Shown here: positions 8,871-21,046 of the stretch, in pieces | Numbering within the stretch: the first letter of the stretch is position 1 | Layout of the letters: every line of letters starts with the position of its first letter | The notes under the pieces: model-generated | Told to the model about the DNA's origin: nothing | Databases searched by the model: none | The model's input: the letters and a program-made list of their open reading frames with translations, nothing else | Program-made: the position numbers and the translations under genes | Assembly: GCF_002858935.1 (NCBI RefSeq) | Contig: NZ_PJRT01000028.1 | Location: 1-64,000, forward strand | Direction of reading: 5' to 3' | Length of the DNA stretch: 64,000 bases | DNA from: Pantoea endophytica | GTDB lineage: Bacteria; Pseudomonadota; Gammaproteobacteria; Enterobacterales; Enterobacteriaceae

Positions 8871-10406
8871 TTAGTGAGCACCACCGCCGCCACTGCCCGC
8901 ACCAAATGGTGGACGCGCAAACCACACCAGCACCAGCAAGATCAAGAACACGCCCGCCGATGCCCAGAAGATCTCATTCGCCGAAATAATCAGACCCTGA
9001 TTGGTAATTTGCTGCGCGATATATGCCGAGGCCTGCTGCTGGGTCATGCCCATGCTTTGCAACTGGTCATACATCTGCTGTGAATTGACGTTGTACGGAT
9101 TCACCGACTCCGACAGATAGCTATGATGCATCGATTCACGGTTACTCCACATGGTGGTAGTAATTGAGGTACCGATGGAACCCGCCAGCGTACGCACGAA
9201 GTTCGACAGGCTTGATGCCGCCGCCATACGTTCTGGCGGTAAGCCTGACAGCGTAATGGTGGTGAGCGGCATAAAGAAGCACGCCACCGCAAAGCCCTGA
9301 ATAAACTGCGGCCACGCTGATGCACCAAAATCCATCCCCGGCTCAAATGTGTAGGCGCGCCAGTAAAAACAGACGGCATACATGATGAAGCTGAAGGTCA
9401 CCAGCTTACGCATATCCAGCTTGTGGGCGAAGCGGCCAATGATCGGCGACAGGATCACCGGCAGAATCCCCACCGGTGCCGACGCCAATCCGGCCCAGGT
9501 GGCGGTGTAGCCATATACCTCCTGTAACAGCTGCGGCAGCAACACTATCGAGCCGAAGTAAAGCATATAGGCCAGGCTAATCGACAAACAGCCGATGGTG
9601 AAGTTGCGCATCTTGAACAACGACAAATCGACTATCGGATGGTCGTCGGTGAGCTCCCACACCAGCAACACCAGCAGCGCCACCACGGCGACCACCATCA
9701 GCACAATGATCTCGGTTGAGCTAAACCAGTCGAGCTCTTTTCCGCGATCCAGCATCACCTGCAGCGAGCCAATGCCCACCACCAGCAGTACCAACCCCAC
9801 CATATCGATCCGGCGGATTTCGGTTTTGGTTTCACGTCCACGCAGCGTTTGCAGCGTCAGTAACACCACCACCAAACCAATCGGTACGTTGATGAAGAAG
9901 ATCCAGCCCCAGTGATAGTTATCGCTGATCCAGCCGCCGAGAATTGGACCGCAGATCGGTGCCACAATCACCGTCATCGCCCACAGCGAAAGCGCCACGC
10001 TGCGTTTCGCTGGCGGATAGTTGTTCAGCAGCAAACTCTGCGACAGCGGAATCAGCGGACCGGCAACCACGCCCTGAATGACGCGGAAGAAGATCAGCAT
10101 CTCCAGGCTTTCGGACATGCCGCAAGCCCAGGACGCCAGCACAAACAGGATGGTCGACCAGGTAAACAGCTTCACTTCACCGATGCGCTTGGCCAGCCAA
10201 CCGGTAATCGGAATTGAGATGGCGTTCGCCACCCCGAAAGAGGTAATCACCCAGGTGCCCTGCGAGTTCGAGGCACCGAGGTTACCGGCGATGGTCGGAA
10301 TCGCCACGTTAGCGATGGTGGAGTCGAGTACCTGCATGAACGTCGCCAGCGACAGGGCGATGGTCATCAGGACTAACGGCGCACCTTCAAGCGGTTTTTG
10401 TGCCAT
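8871..10406 (-). CDS. emrB: Multidrug efflux MFS transporter EmrB
   Basis: EmrB is the 14-helix inner-membrane proton/drug antiporter (DHA2 family) of the EmrAB-TolC tripartite pump, which exports hydrophobic compounds such as uncouplers. The 511-residue protein shows the DHA2 features: MQVLDSTIANVAIP in helix 1, GWLAKRIGE in the loop after helix 2 and GPILGGWISD in helix 5. The C-terminus ends in a glycine-rich tail (GAGSGGGGAH), as in E. coli. The ATG at 10406 has GGGAGG five bases upstream. It is the last gene of mprA-emrA-emrB. Confidence 0.96.
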   Translation of the reverse strand: MAQKPLEGAPLVLMTIALSLATFMQVLDSTIANVAIPTIAGNLGASNSQGTWVITSFGVANAISIPITGWLAKRIGEVKLFTWSTILFVLASWACGMSESLEMLIFFRVIQGVVAGPLIPLSQSLLLNNYPPAKRSVALSLWAMTVIVAPICGPILGGWISDNYHWGWIFFINVPIGLVVVLLTLQTLRGRETKTEIRRIDMVGLVLLVVGIGSLQVMLDRGKELDWFSSTEIIVLMVVAVVALLVLLVWELTDDHPIVDLSLFKMRNFTIGCLSISLAYMLYFGSIVLLPQLLQEVYGYTATWAGLASAPVGILPVILSPIIGRFAHKLDMRKLVTFSFIMYAVCFYWRAYTFEPGMDFGASAWPQFIQGFAVACFFMPLTTITLSGLPPERMAAASSLSNFVRTLAGSIGTSITTTMWSNRESMHHSYLSESVNPYNVNSQQMYDQLQSMGMTQQQASAYIAQQITNQGLIISANEIFWASAGVFLILLVLVWFARPPFGAGSGGGGAH

Positions 10407-10423
10407 AACAGCCTCCCGCGGCG

Positions 10424-11596
10424 TTAGTCAGCGTTGGCACGAACGATGTCAGTAATCAGCTGGTTAACCGGCGCGAGGTCGATTGCCAACGCATTACTTT
10501 CATACGCGGCTTGCGAACGCACGGTGCTGGCCAGCGTGGCACCCTCTTTGTTTTGGGTATCCACTTTCACCAGCGTGGAGAGGCCGATACGCAGCGGATG
10601 TTCCGCCACTTGTTTCGGATCCAGCTCGATACGCACCGGCAGACGCTGGACCACTTTGATCCAGTTACCGGTGGCGTTCTGCGCAGGCAGCAGCGAGAAG
10701 GCGCTGCCGGTACCCATATCCAGACCCACCACTTTGCCGTGATACTCGACGTCATCGCCGTAGATATCACTGATCACCGTGGCTGATTGGCCGATACGTA
10801 CACCTGCAAGCTGGGTCTCTTTGAAGTTTGCATCGATCCACAGATTAGTGGACGGCACCACCGCCAACAGCGGGGTGGTGGTGGAGATTTGCGAGCCAAC
10901 CTGTACGCTGCGACGTGAAATGAAGCCATCAATCGGGCTACGTATTTCAGTACGCTGCAGCGCCAGCCAGGCATCGCGCAGCTCAGCCGCACTCTGCTGC
11001 ACCGCAGGCTGTTTTTCCAGCGAGGTATTCAGAATCATCGCCTGGTTAGCGTTGTATTGCTGCACTGCCACATCCAGCTGCGCTTTGGCTGTCGCCACGG
11101 CATCACGCGAGTGTTGCAGCTCTTCGCGGCCAATCAGATTAGACGCGCCCAGCGGCTCGCGGCGTTTCAGGTCAGCTTCGGCCTGTTCCAGCGCAGTTTG
11201 CTGCAGTTTGATGGTAGCTTGATACTGCTTGCCATTGATCATCAGCTGGTGGGTTTGACGCACGCTGGTGGCCAACGCGGTCTGCGCTTTTTCAAACGCC
11301 TGCTCGGCATCGGTTTTATCCAGCGACACCAGGACGTCGCCTTTCTTCACCACGTCGGTGTTATCAAACCACACTTTGTTTACGCTGCCAGAAACCTGCG
11401 CCATCACCTGCACCTGGTTGCCCGCCACGTACGCATCATCGGTTTCCTGGAAGTGACGCAGCACCAAATACCAGTAAGCCAGATACGAAACACCAATAAT
11501 TACAAACACGATAGCCAGCAGGATCAGCACACCTTTGCGCTTCTTCTTTTTATTCGCTGGCTGTTGCGGGCTTTGAGCTTCCGCTGTCGCACTCAT
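10424..11596 (-). CDS. emrA: Multidrug efflux periplasmic adaptor EmrA
   Basis: EmrA is the membrane-fusion (HlyD family) subunit linking EmrB to TolC. A short cytoplasmic N-terminus with a KKKKRKG patch leads to one membrane helix, then a biotinyl-lipoyl-like half motif (DDAYVAGNQVQV), a long alpha-hairpin (about residues 85-210) and the closing beta-barrel region. The ATG at 11596 (390 residues) has GGAG six bases upstream and matches the E. coli start; an upstream in-frame ATG at 11617 has no ribosome binding site. The emrB gene follows after 17 nt. Confidence 0.95.
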   Translation of the reverse strand: MSATAEAQSPQQPANKKKKRKGVLILLAIVFVIIGVSYLAYWYLVLRHFQETDDAYVAGNQVQVMAQVSGSVNKVWFDNTDVVKKGDVLVSLDKTDAEQAFEKAQTALATSVRQTHQLMINGKQYQATIKLQQTALEQAEADLKRREPLGASNLIGREELQHSRDAVATAKAQLDVAVQQYNANQAMILNTSLEKQPAVQQSAAELRDAWLALQRTEIRSPIDGFISRRSVQVGSQISTTTPLLAVVPSTNLWIDANFKETQLAGVRIGQSATVISDIYGDDVEYHGKVVGLDMGTGSAFSLLPAQNATGNWIKVVQRLPVRIELDPKQVAEHPLRIGLSTLVKVDTQNKEGATLASTVRSQAAYESNALAIDLAPVNQLITDIVRANAD

Positions 11597-11659
11597 GTCG
11601 TTCTCCACGTTTTCCATTTAGTCGGGATGTGCCGATCCTTCAACACGGTTGCCCGAGTC

Positions 11660-11685
11660 AAAAAAGCCAGCACTTAAGCGCTGGC
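11660..11685 (-). terminator. Hairpin with T-run between mprA and emrA (possible attenuator)
   Basis: On the minus strand GCCAGCGCTT / AAGTGCTGGC forms a near-perfect dyad with one mismatch, followed by six T residues. This is a Rho-independent terminator shape placed between two genes expected to share a transcript. It could make emrAB expression partial or depend on internal initiation. The fold is seen; its use is inferred. Confidence 0.55.
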
Positions 11686-11744
11686 CGGACAAAAGGGGAT
11701 TAAAATAGCGATTTCGGAAGGTGATTGTGTCGCACTTCTTGCTA

Positions 11745-12275
11745 TTAGCGCGACAGGGAAGCGATAACCTGATCTTCGTCCATTTTATCGAGACGGTTAA
11801 GTAACTTACGGGTAATCGATTCCAGCTGATCCTGCTCGTTAGTAGAGAGCGAAGACCACAGGTATTGCAGGCTCTGATGCTGCGGTGGCAGCAGCTGGCG
11901 CAGGAATTCATTGCCTTTTTCGGTCAAATGCAGATGCAGGCAGCGACGGTCGTTCTCGCTTTCACGACGTTCGATCCAGCCGCGCTTCTCCAGCTCATCA
12001 GCGATACGCGTGGCATTGGTGCGTGAAGAGCCGAGGGCAGAACTCAGTTCTGAAGGCTGAATGCTCTGATTTTCCTGTGCATCAAGGGTAATCAGCGCCA
12101 TGAATAAGGTCTCGTTAATTCCCTGCGCCTTCAACATTTTGTTGCGATTATCCAGCAGTTTACCCTGCATGTGCATGCACAAGCGGGTCAGAATGATCTC
12201 CTGCAGCGGAAAATCTTTATGGCGGTTAGCACGGATGTTAAGCATCTGTTCAATGGGAGTAAACGAACTTTCCAT
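11745..12275 (-). CDS. mprA: MarR-family repressor of emrAB, MprA (EmrR)
   Basis: MprA is a winged-helix MarR-family dimer that represses the emrRAB operon and is released by drugs and uncouplers. The 176-residue length equals E. coli MprA, and the DNA-binding stretch [26 protein letters not shown] is the same over nearly its whole length. The ATG at 12275 was chosen because the E. coli protein starts there ([12 protein letters not shown]) and an AGAGG lies ten bases upstream; the longer reading frame to 12338 adds residues not in the family. Confidence 0.95.
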   Translation of the reverse strand: MESSFTPIEQMLNIRANRHKDFPLQEIILTRLCMHMQGKLLDNRNKMLKAQGINETLFMALITLDAQENQSIQPSELSSALGSSRTNATRIADELEKRGWIERRESENDRRCLHLHLTEKGNEFLRQLLPPQHQSLQYLWSSLSTNEQDQLESITRKLLNRLDKMDEDQVIASLSR

Positions 12276-12878
12276 TTTAAAAAAACCTCTTAGTTGCAAC
12301 TGGTATAGTAATGATGGTGACAGATTAAGCGTAGTCACAATTTCCGCAGGTGATTGTTAGCACGATCACATAGTCAACATCTGACATTCCAGGTTGTTCC
12401 TTAACCCTGGGCATTTTGCCCTGACATCCCACCTGAACATACAGGCAGCCGATGCCATCAATTCATCTCGGGAAACCTTTTTACAGATAAATAATTTCGC
12501 GAGAAAAAATAACTCTGGTGAATAACTGCGCTGCTAACCATAACAAACCCAATCATTAATGAATAGTATTGCTCAGCGGTTTAGAACCATCTTTACGATT
12601 TCTAAACACTTTTCGCGCGCCGCTTGTCTACGTAAATCAAGGTGTTGATTAACATGCTCTTAACAACGCCCGCGCGAATGCGACACCAGCCAAAGTGATG
12701 GAATTTGATCGCTAAACGGGAAGCAGTCATTGCGTGCGGATAAGAGAGATAATCATTTGTAGGTAATAGTAACCGAAAAAATTATTTCAATGGTGTGTTA
12801 ATTAACAGGACGTACCAGTGCGCTATAGCGCACGCTTCGCTTATCTGGGGAAAGGAAAAGGGGAGAGGCAGCCATTTA
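12276..12878. other. Gene-free interval between mprA and the proX-side repeat
   Basis: About 600 nt with no supported coding sequence. The part nearest mprA must carry the mprA promoter. At 12818-12833 there is a perfect 16-bp palindrome (GTGCGCTATAGCGCAC). In E. coli the ygaX-ygaY-ygaZ-ygaH genes occupy this position; no remnant of them could be recognised in any frame. The segment is AT-richer than the genes around it. Confidence 0.6.
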
Positions 12879-12959
12879 CCGTAGCGGCGCAATTTATTGC
12901 GCTGAGTTCCTGAAGTGGAATTATTCCATGAAAAACGGCGCGATAAATCGCGCCGCTAC
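12879..12959. repeat. Palindromic intergenic repeat, copy 1
   Basis: The ends are inverted copies: CCGTAGCGGCGCAAT at the left and, on the other strand, GTAGCGGCGCGAT at the right. Each arm is also a palindrome by itself (GCGCAAT-TT-ATTGCGC-like on the left, GGCGCGAT-AA-ATCGCGCC on the right). A second element with the same arms lies at 30573-30664, so this is a dispersed family. Confidence 0.75.
12932..12955 (-). terminator. Probable proVWX terminator inside the repeat
   Basis: Read on the minus strand, the right arm of the repeat is CGGCGCGAT-TT-ATCGCGCCG followed by TTTTT. It lies 28 nt past the proX stop and is the only terminator-like structure there, so the repeat has probably been taken over as the operon terminator. 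Confidence 0.65.
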
Positions 12960-12983
12960 AATACTAACGCTAATGTAAATGCG

Positions 12984-13979
12984 TTACTTCGCTGCCGCCA
13001 GTGCGTCCTGAATCCACTTATCGAATTCCGCCTGGTGACCTTTGATCCAGCCATCAACGTGGCCATTGATATCGGCTTCAGAAGCATGGCCCGCATGCAT
13101 CGCCGCATTCTCGGCGTTGATGTCGCCAATCGGCAGCTTCATCTCAGCAAAAAGCTTTGCCGCGGCCGGATTTTTCTCGGTCCAGGCTTTGTTGGCGACG
13201 ATATGCATGGTGTTCACCGGGAAACCGTAGTTAGCCCCGTTCGCCAGCTTGGTATCGACTTTGCTCTGCTCGCCCGGCAGTGAAGAGAACGGCACCTGCA
13301 GCCATACCACATCTTTACCCGGCTTCAGCACGTCGCTGACCCAATACGGCGTCCAGGTGTAATAGAACACCGGTTTGCCCTGTTTAAAGCGCGTGATGGT
13401 ATCGGCGATCATCGCCGAGTAGTTGCCCTGATTGTGCTCCACGGTGTTGCTCAGCTTGTAGGCATCAATCTGGTGATTAATCACCGCTTCACAGCCCCAG
13501 CCTGGCGTACAGCCGGTCAAATCCGCTTTGCCATCACCATTGGTATCAAACAGTTTGGCGATCTTGGGATCTTTCAGCTGTTCAATATTGGTGATGTGAT
13601 ACTGCTCGGCGGTTTTCTTATCGATCAGGTAACCCTGAGCCGCGCCACCGACGTAAGTGCCCTGGCGATAAAACTTCGCATCGCCGCCCGCGGCTTTATA
13701 CATATCGTCGTGCAGCGGTTGCCAGTTGGTGGCAATAAAGGTGGCATCACCGGCTGCGATGGTGGTGTACGCCACGTTGTAATCAATCTCGCTTGGCTTC
13801 TCAACGGTATAGCCGAGTTTCTCCAGCGCGCGGCTTACCAGCAGCGTCTGGAAGGTCTCTTCAGAGATGGTACTCTGCGTCGGTTTAACGGTGATGCCTT
13901 TACCGGGCAGGTCGGCGGCGGACACGTGCGTCGCGGCGAACGTCGTCAGGACGGCGGCGATGAGAGCTGTCTTGCGCAT
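12984..13979 (-). CDS. proX: Glycine betaine/proline-binding periplasmic protein ProX
   Basis: ProX is the periplasmic ligand-binding subunit of the ProU (ProVWX) osmoprotectant importer. A Sec signal peptide ends near VSA-ADL around residue 22, followed by the mature start LPGKGITV seen in E. coli ProX. The aromatic residues of the betaine cage lie in conserved stretches such as [10 protein letters not shown] and [11 protein letters not shown]. Two ATG codons occur at 13985 and 13979; the second has AAGGA at six bases and is preferred (331 residues, E. coli 330). It is the distal gene of the proVWX operon, 63 nt after proW. Confidence 0.95.
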   Translation of the reverse strand: MRKTALIAAVLTTFAATHVSAADLPGKGITVKPTQSTISEETFQTLLVSRALEKLGYTVEKPSEIDYNVAYTTIAAGDATFIATNWQPLHDDMYKAAGGDAKFYRQGTYVGGAAQGYLIDKKTAEQYHITNIEQLKDPKIAKLFDTNGDGKADLTGCTPGWGCEAVINHQIDAYKLSNTVEHNQGNYSAMIADTITRFKQGKPVFYYTWTPYWVSDVLKPGKDVVWLQVPFSSLPGEQSKVDTKLANGANYGFPVNTMHIVANKAWTEKNPAAAKLFAEMKLPIGDINAENAAMHAGHASEADINGHVDGWIKGHQAEFDKWIQDALAAAK

Positions 13980-14042
13980 AGTCATTCCTTATTTTACGTG
14001 TTACGTCGAAGACGGGCGGCCGCAGCGGACCGCCCATTGAAA

Positions 14043-15221
14043 TCAGGCTTTTTTACTGAAAGGGCGCATCAGCAGACCGAGCGGGCCAGTGCTGTACCAG
14101 TGACGGCTGCCACGGCTGCGGCTGTCGCGGCCCATCGACTGCGTCAAGCGATCGAGGATAATGGCGAGGATCACGATGCCCACGCCGCCGACGGTGGCGA
14201 GGCCCATATCCAGGCGACCAATGCCGCGCAGCACCATCTGACCGAGACCGCCAACCGCGATCATCGAGGCGATCACCACCATCGACAGCGCCAGCATCAG
14301 CGTCTGGTTTACGCCAGCCATGATGGTCGGCATCGCCAGCGGCAGCTGCACTTTGAACAGCATCTGACGCGGGCTGGCACCGAAGGATTCACTCGCTTCA
14401 ATCAGGTCGGCTGGTACCTGCTTAATCCCAAGAATGGTGAGGCGCACAATCGGCGGCAGCGCAAAGATAATGGTCACCACTACGCCCGGCACGTTGCCGA
14501 TACCAAACAGCATGACGATCGGCACCAGATAGACGAAGGCCGGCGTGGTCTGCATTGCATCCAGCAGCGGACGAATAATGCGCGCGGCACGTTCACTGCG
14601 CGCCAGCCAGATGCCGAGCGGCAAGCCGATGATGATGCAGAACAGCAGGGCGGTTAGCACCAGCGCCAGCGTCACCATCGCCTGCGACCAGGCACCAATC
14701 GCGCCAATGGCAATCAGCGAGACCAGCGTAGCAATCCCCATCGCCGGGCTGGCGATCTGCCAGGCGATCAGTGCGAACACCACAATCGCTACCGGCGCGG
14801 GCATGCCGAGCAGTAACTGCTGGAACGCGCTGAGGATGTAATCCACCGGCACGCGAATGCCCTGAAACACCGGACGGAAATGGCTGACCACCCAATCGAT
14901 GCCTTCAGTCACCCAGCTATCAAGCGGAATCCAGGTTTTATGGAACGGGTCCATGAGGTTGAAATGTTCCGGCGCGGGAGCGGGTGCGCTGCTCAGCCAG
15001 TCGCTGCTGCTGGCAGCATTGCTGGCGGCATCGTGGCCACCGCTGCTGGCGGCGGAGGGATCGCCCCATGCATCGGCGCTGCCGGAGCTGCTATCTGCAG
15101 GCGCGGCACCGCCGCTCGCCCAGGGATCGCTGCTGCTGGCGGCGGGGCTGGTATCAGTGGTGGCAGGTTGCTGGGTGGTTTGGCTGGCGCTTTCCCACGG
15201 ATTCGCTGTTTGTTCGCTCAT
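14043..15221 (-). CDS. proW: Glycine betaine/proline ABC transporter permease ProW
   Basis: ProW is the inner-membrane permease of ProU. The conserved BPD-permease part, including the EAA-type loop [21 protein letters not shown], fills the C-terminal two thirds. The N-terminal 85 residues are unusually rich in Ala, Ser, Pro and Asp with repeated DPWASG/DAWGDP units, making the protein 392 residues against 354 in E. coli. The start at 15221 has AAGGAG seven bases upstream inside the end of proV, and the two genes are 2 nt apart, so translation is probably coupled. Confidence 0.94.
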   Translation of the reverse strand: MSEQTANPWESASQTTQQPATTDTSPAASSSDPWASGGAAPADSSSGSADAWGDPSAASSGGHDAASNAASSSDWLSSAPAPAPEHFNLMDPFHKTWIPLDSWVTEGIDWVVSHFRPVFQGIRVPVDYILSAFQQLLLGMPAPVAIVVFALIAWQIASPAMGIATLVSLIAIGAIGAWSQAMVTLALVLTALLFCIIIGLPLGIWLARSERAARIIRPLLDAMQTTPAFVYLVPIVMLFGIGNVPGVVVTIIFALPPIVRLTILGIKQVPADLIEASESFGASPRQMLFKVQLPLAMPTIMAGVNQTLMLALSMVVIASMIAVGGLGQMVLRGIGRLDMGLATVGGVGIVILAIILDRLTQSMGRDSRSRGSRHWYSTGPLGLLMRPFSKKA

Positions 15222-15223
15222 GA

Positions 15224-16414
15224 TTAGGCTCCTTCACGGTCTAAAGCACGCAACAGCATGCTTTTCGAAATGATACCGACGTACTGATTCTCTTCGCTGA
15301 CTACCGGCACGGCGCAGGGCGCTTGTGCCACATGCGACAGCAGATCGTTCAGGGAGGTATCGGCAGGAACCGCTAAGGGCGTGTCGAGCAGCGCGCTATC
15401 CAGCCCTTCACCGGCCGCCAGCGCGGCTTTCAATGAATCGGTGGACACCACGCCAACAAACTTCTGTTTCTCCAGCACGTAGCCATATTCGCGATCTTCA
15501 TCCTGCAGCAGCTTGATGGCGGATCGCGGACCAAAACCGGCGGCTTTGCGGATCAGTGAACCCGCACTGCGACGCGCAATATCTTTGGCGCTAAACACGT
15601 GACTAATATCGACGCCGCGGAAGAAGGTGCGCACATAATCATTGGCAGGATTATTGAGGATTTCATCCGGCGTGCCGACCTGTACCACTTCGCCGCCCTG
15701 CATAATGGCAATGCGGTCGCCAATACGCATCGCTTCATCGAGGTCGTGAGAAATAAATACAATGGTACGCTGATGTTTGGCCTGCAGTTTTACCAGTTCA
15801 TCCTGCATTTCGGTACGAATCAACGGATCAAGTGCTGAGAAAGCTTCATCCATTAATAAAATATCAGGATTAATCGCCAATGCGCGGGCTAATCCAACGC
15901 GTTGACGCATACCGCCAGAAAGTTCATCGGGATAAGAGTGGGCGTAATTATCCAGGCCAACCTGACGCAATGCTTCCAGCGCTTTTTCCTGACGTTCGGC
16001 TAAAGGAATGCCGGCTAATTCCATGCCAAAGGCGGCATTATTTAGCACAGTCATGTGTGGCATCAGCGCGAAGGATTGAAATACCATACTGATCTTATTT
16101 CTGCGGACTTCACGCAGTTCTGATTCCGATATTTTGGCAATATCGACACCGTCTATGATTACCTGGCCGCGAGTGGGCTCGATCAGACGATTGAGAAGGC
16201 GAACCATGGTGGACTTACCTGAACCTGAAAGCCCCATGATGACGAAGATCTCGCCTTCTTCAATGGCCAGACTGGCATTTTTGACGCCAACAGAGAGGCC
16301 GGTTTTTGCCAGAATACTCTCTTTGCTTTCGCCTTTATCGATCAGCTTAAATGCCTTTTCGGGATTATCCCCAAATACCTTATATAAATTCTTTACTTCG
16401 AGTTTAATTGCCAT
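15224..16414 (-). CDS. proV: Glycine betaine/proline ABC transporter ATPase ProV
   Basis: ProV is the ATPase of ProU. Walker A is GLSGSGKST near residues 61-69, the signature is LSGGMRQR and Walker B is ILLMDEAF. A tandem CBS pair occupies the last 120 residues and in this family senses ionic strength. The 396 residues are close to E. coli ProV (400). It is the first gene of proVWX; the upstream 480 nt must hold the osmoregulated promoter, which I could not place with confidence. Confidence 0.95.
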   Translation of the reverse strand: MAIKLEVKNLYKVFGDNPEKAFKLIDKGESKESILAKTGLSVGVKNASLAIEEGEIFVIMGLSGSGKSTMVRLLNRLIEPTRGQVIIDGVDIAKISESELREVRRNKISMVFQSFALMPHMTVLNNAAFGMELAGIPLAERQEKALEALRQVGLDNYAHSYPDELSGGMRQRVGLARALAINPDILLMDEAFSALDPLIRTEMQDELVKLQAKHQRTIVFISHDLDEAMRIGDRIAIMQGGEVVQVGTPDEILNNPANDYVRTFFRGVDISHVFSAKDIARRSAGSLIRKAAGFGPRSAIKLLQDEDREYGYVLEKQKFVGVVSTDSLKAALAAGEGLDSALLDTPLAVPADTSLNDLLSHVAQAPCAVPVVSEENQYVGIISKSMLLRALDREGA

Positions 16415-16770
16415 GCAGTAATTAATTTCCCGGTTAAATGTTTAACTATTTCTTGTTGTGGTCCTGATTAAAATTAAGCGCCCTATACCCTAACATAGTG
16501 AAATTATCTGACAACCCTGAATGGCGATATTCGGCGGTGCGCGTAGCGGTCAATCGCTAAAATCGCCAGTGCTCACAAGGGATGCGCGTGGATTAATTTT
16601 TTGCATTTGAGAAGTGAATTTATGTGCGTTTCAGTCCGTTTCTGGTGCAGAGTGGCCGAAAATCAATCCAAAAAGAAGAAATATAATTGAAATAAATGGG
16701 TGAGAAGAGCGGAAATAAGATTGGTTTAAAAAATAATTATCACTGAATTAATACGCTAAATAATTCGCGT
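16415..16770. other. AT-rich intergenic region upstream of proV
   Basis: No gene is supported here. The stretch is markedly AT-rich, especially 16660-16770, which fits the H-NS-controlled, curved DNA known upstream of proU in enterobacteria. This is an inference from composition and position; no promoter hexamers were convincing. Confidence 0.45.
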
Positions 16771-16854
16771 CACAGCAAGGCGACAAGCCCGCTCGACCCA
16801 GCAGCATAGTGAACTATGTGACTGGGAAGAGTGGGCGCAGTCAACGCTGCTGTG
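16771..16854. repeat. 84-nt imperfect inverted repeat 3' of nrdF
   Basis: The ends CACAGCA and TGCTGTG are exact inverse complements, and the centre is CATAGT-GA-ACTATG. The arms between them also pair over most of their length (CCGCTC/GAGTGG, CCCAG/CTGGG). It resembles an enterobacterial intergenic repeat family I recall by its flanking GAAGTATGACGCGTA, but I cannot check copy number. It sits 42 nt after the nrdF stop and may fold at the mRNA 3' end. Confidence 0.6.
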
Positions 16855-16896
16855 CCAAAAGTAGGTGCCTCCAGGCAACGCGAAGTATGACGCGTA

Positions 16897-19981
<3,085 letters not shown>

Positions 19982-20003
<22 letters not shown>

Positions 20004-20386
20004 AATTGGGTCACTCCCGCTTTTACATTAGCGATATCGTCGGGGGTTCCCATCAGCTCAAAGCGGTAGAGATAGGGAACCTGACATTTCTGCGCAATGA
20101 TGTCGCCCGCCAGGCAATAGCCTTCACCGAAGTTGCGGTTACCGGCAGCGATCACCCCGCGAATCCCGCGTCGGTTGGCATCATCATTGAGGAATTGAAT
20201 CACTTGTCTCGGCACCGCACCGCGCGAACTGCCGCCGCCGTAGCTCGGCACCACTAAAATGTAGGGCTGTTCGATATGCAGGCGCTGCTTGCCGTCAACC
20301 GGAATGCGGCGGGCAGGCAGCCCAAGACGCGTGATGAATCGGTGCGTGTTTTCCGACTGGCTAGAGAAATAGACCAGTGGAAACAT
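19982..20386 (-). CDS. nrdI: Flavodoxin-like NrdI
   Basis: NrdI is a small flavoprotein that supplies the oxidant for assembling the dimanganese-tyrosyl cofactor of NrdF. The 134-residue protein has the FMN-binding start [14 protein letters not shown], the [16 protein letters not shown] loop and [12 protein letters not shown], all diagnostic of NrdI. It starts 3 nt after nrdH and overlaps nrdE by 22 nt within nrdHIEF. Confidence 0.95.
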
Positions 20387-20389
20387 GGC

Positions 20390-20632
20390 TTATCCCCCGA
20401 CGGCCGCGAGCTGGCTCAGGCTGGCAATTTTGTCGGGACGGAAGCCACTCCAGTGATCGTCTTGCGTCATCACCACTGGCACCTGGCGATAGCCGAGAGA
20501 TTTGAGGTTGTCGATGGCTTCAGGTTGGGTATCAAGGTTGATCAGCTGATAGTCGATACCTTTGCGGTCCATGGCATTTTTTGTCGCATTGCACTGGACA
20601 CAGTTGTCTTTGGTGTAAATAATAATGCGCAT
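20390..20632 (-). CDS. nrdH: Glutaredoxin-like electron donor NrdH
   Basis: NrdH is the thioredoxin-reductase-dependent redoxin that reduces NrdEF. It is an 80-residue protein with CVQC at residues 11-14 and the C-terminal WSGFRPDKI motif that marks NrdH. The start at 20632 was chosen by alignment with E. coli NrdH; the longer frame to 20716 is upstream leader. It is the first gene of nrdHIEF and lies downstream of a promoter flanked by two NrdR boxes. Confidence 0.95.
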   Translation of the reverse strand: MRIIIYTKDNCVQCNATKNAMDRKGIDYQLINLDTQPEAIDNLKSLGYRQVPVVMTQDDHWSGFRPDKIASLSQLAAVGG

Positions 20633-20739
20633 GATTCGTATTTCCCTTTGATTGCGGTCAGATTGCGAGATACGAAGCAAATTCCTGTTTGCATCGAACT
20701 TCGTCCTTGACGACATTTGGTAGTTAGTTGATGGGTTGA

Positions 20740-20786
20740 ATACTAGATGTAGTGGGTAAAAGGGTCAAGCCCACCAGATATAGGGC
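20740..20786 (-). promoter_or_regulatory. nrdHIEF promoter with two NrdR boxes
   Basis: On the minus strand a -35 TTGACC (20763-20768) and a -10 TAGTAT (20740-20745) are separated by 17 nt. Box 1 (20740-20755) and box 2 (20771-20786) match the NrdR consensus ACACWATATATWGTGT at about 12 and 11 of 16 positions. The two boxes are 31 bp apart, the spacing NrdR uses in known nrd promoters. Box 1 covers the -10 and box 2 flanks the -35, so NrdR binding would block RNA polymerase. Confidence 0.8.
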
Positions 20787-20903
20787 TTTGTGATTATGAT
20801 CTTCGGATATTCGCTAAGGCCAGAGATCATGCGCCTTCCAGGCCGGAAAAATTTTTTGTAAAGGGAATGGAGTGGGAAGGTTGGTTGGATTTTGTGCGAT
20901 TTG

Positions 20904-21021
20904 ACCCTCATCCCAGCCTTCTCCCGCAAGCGGGAGAAGGAGCCGATCCAGCATAGGTGTTACAGTTGAACGCCACCTAAACATTCCCTCTCCCGCCTGC
21001 GGGAGAGGGTTAGGGAGAGGG
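20904..21021. repeat. Intergenic repeat with two CTCCCGC hairpins
   Basis: Two 24-nt perfect hairpins, CCTTCTCCCGC/GCGGGAGAAGG at 20917-20940 and CCCTCTCCCGC/GCGGGAGAGGG at 20986-21009, flank a 45-nt spacer. The outer ends (CCCTCATCCC and GGTTAGGGAGAGGG) are imperfect inverse complements. This pattern is a widespread intergenic repeat type in proteobacteria. It lies between the nrdH promoter and ygaM and codes for nothing credible. Confidence 0.7.
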
Positions 21022-21046
21022 AAAGCGCGCACTATCTCGCGCCCAC

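Noticed and set aside
12915..13283. 122-codon plus-strand frame
   Set aside because: Antisense to proX and overlapping the palindromic repeat; no start signal.
13434..14657. 407-codon plus-strand open frame
   Set aside because: It is antisense across proX and proW, both clear homologues in their own frames; its His/Arg/Gln-rich composition is typical of a shadow of GC-rich coding DNA.
20786..20806. Fur-like site upstream of nrdH
   Set aside because: GATTATGATC gives only a partial match to the Fur consensus; E. coli nrdH is Fur-linked, but the sequence does not support a call.
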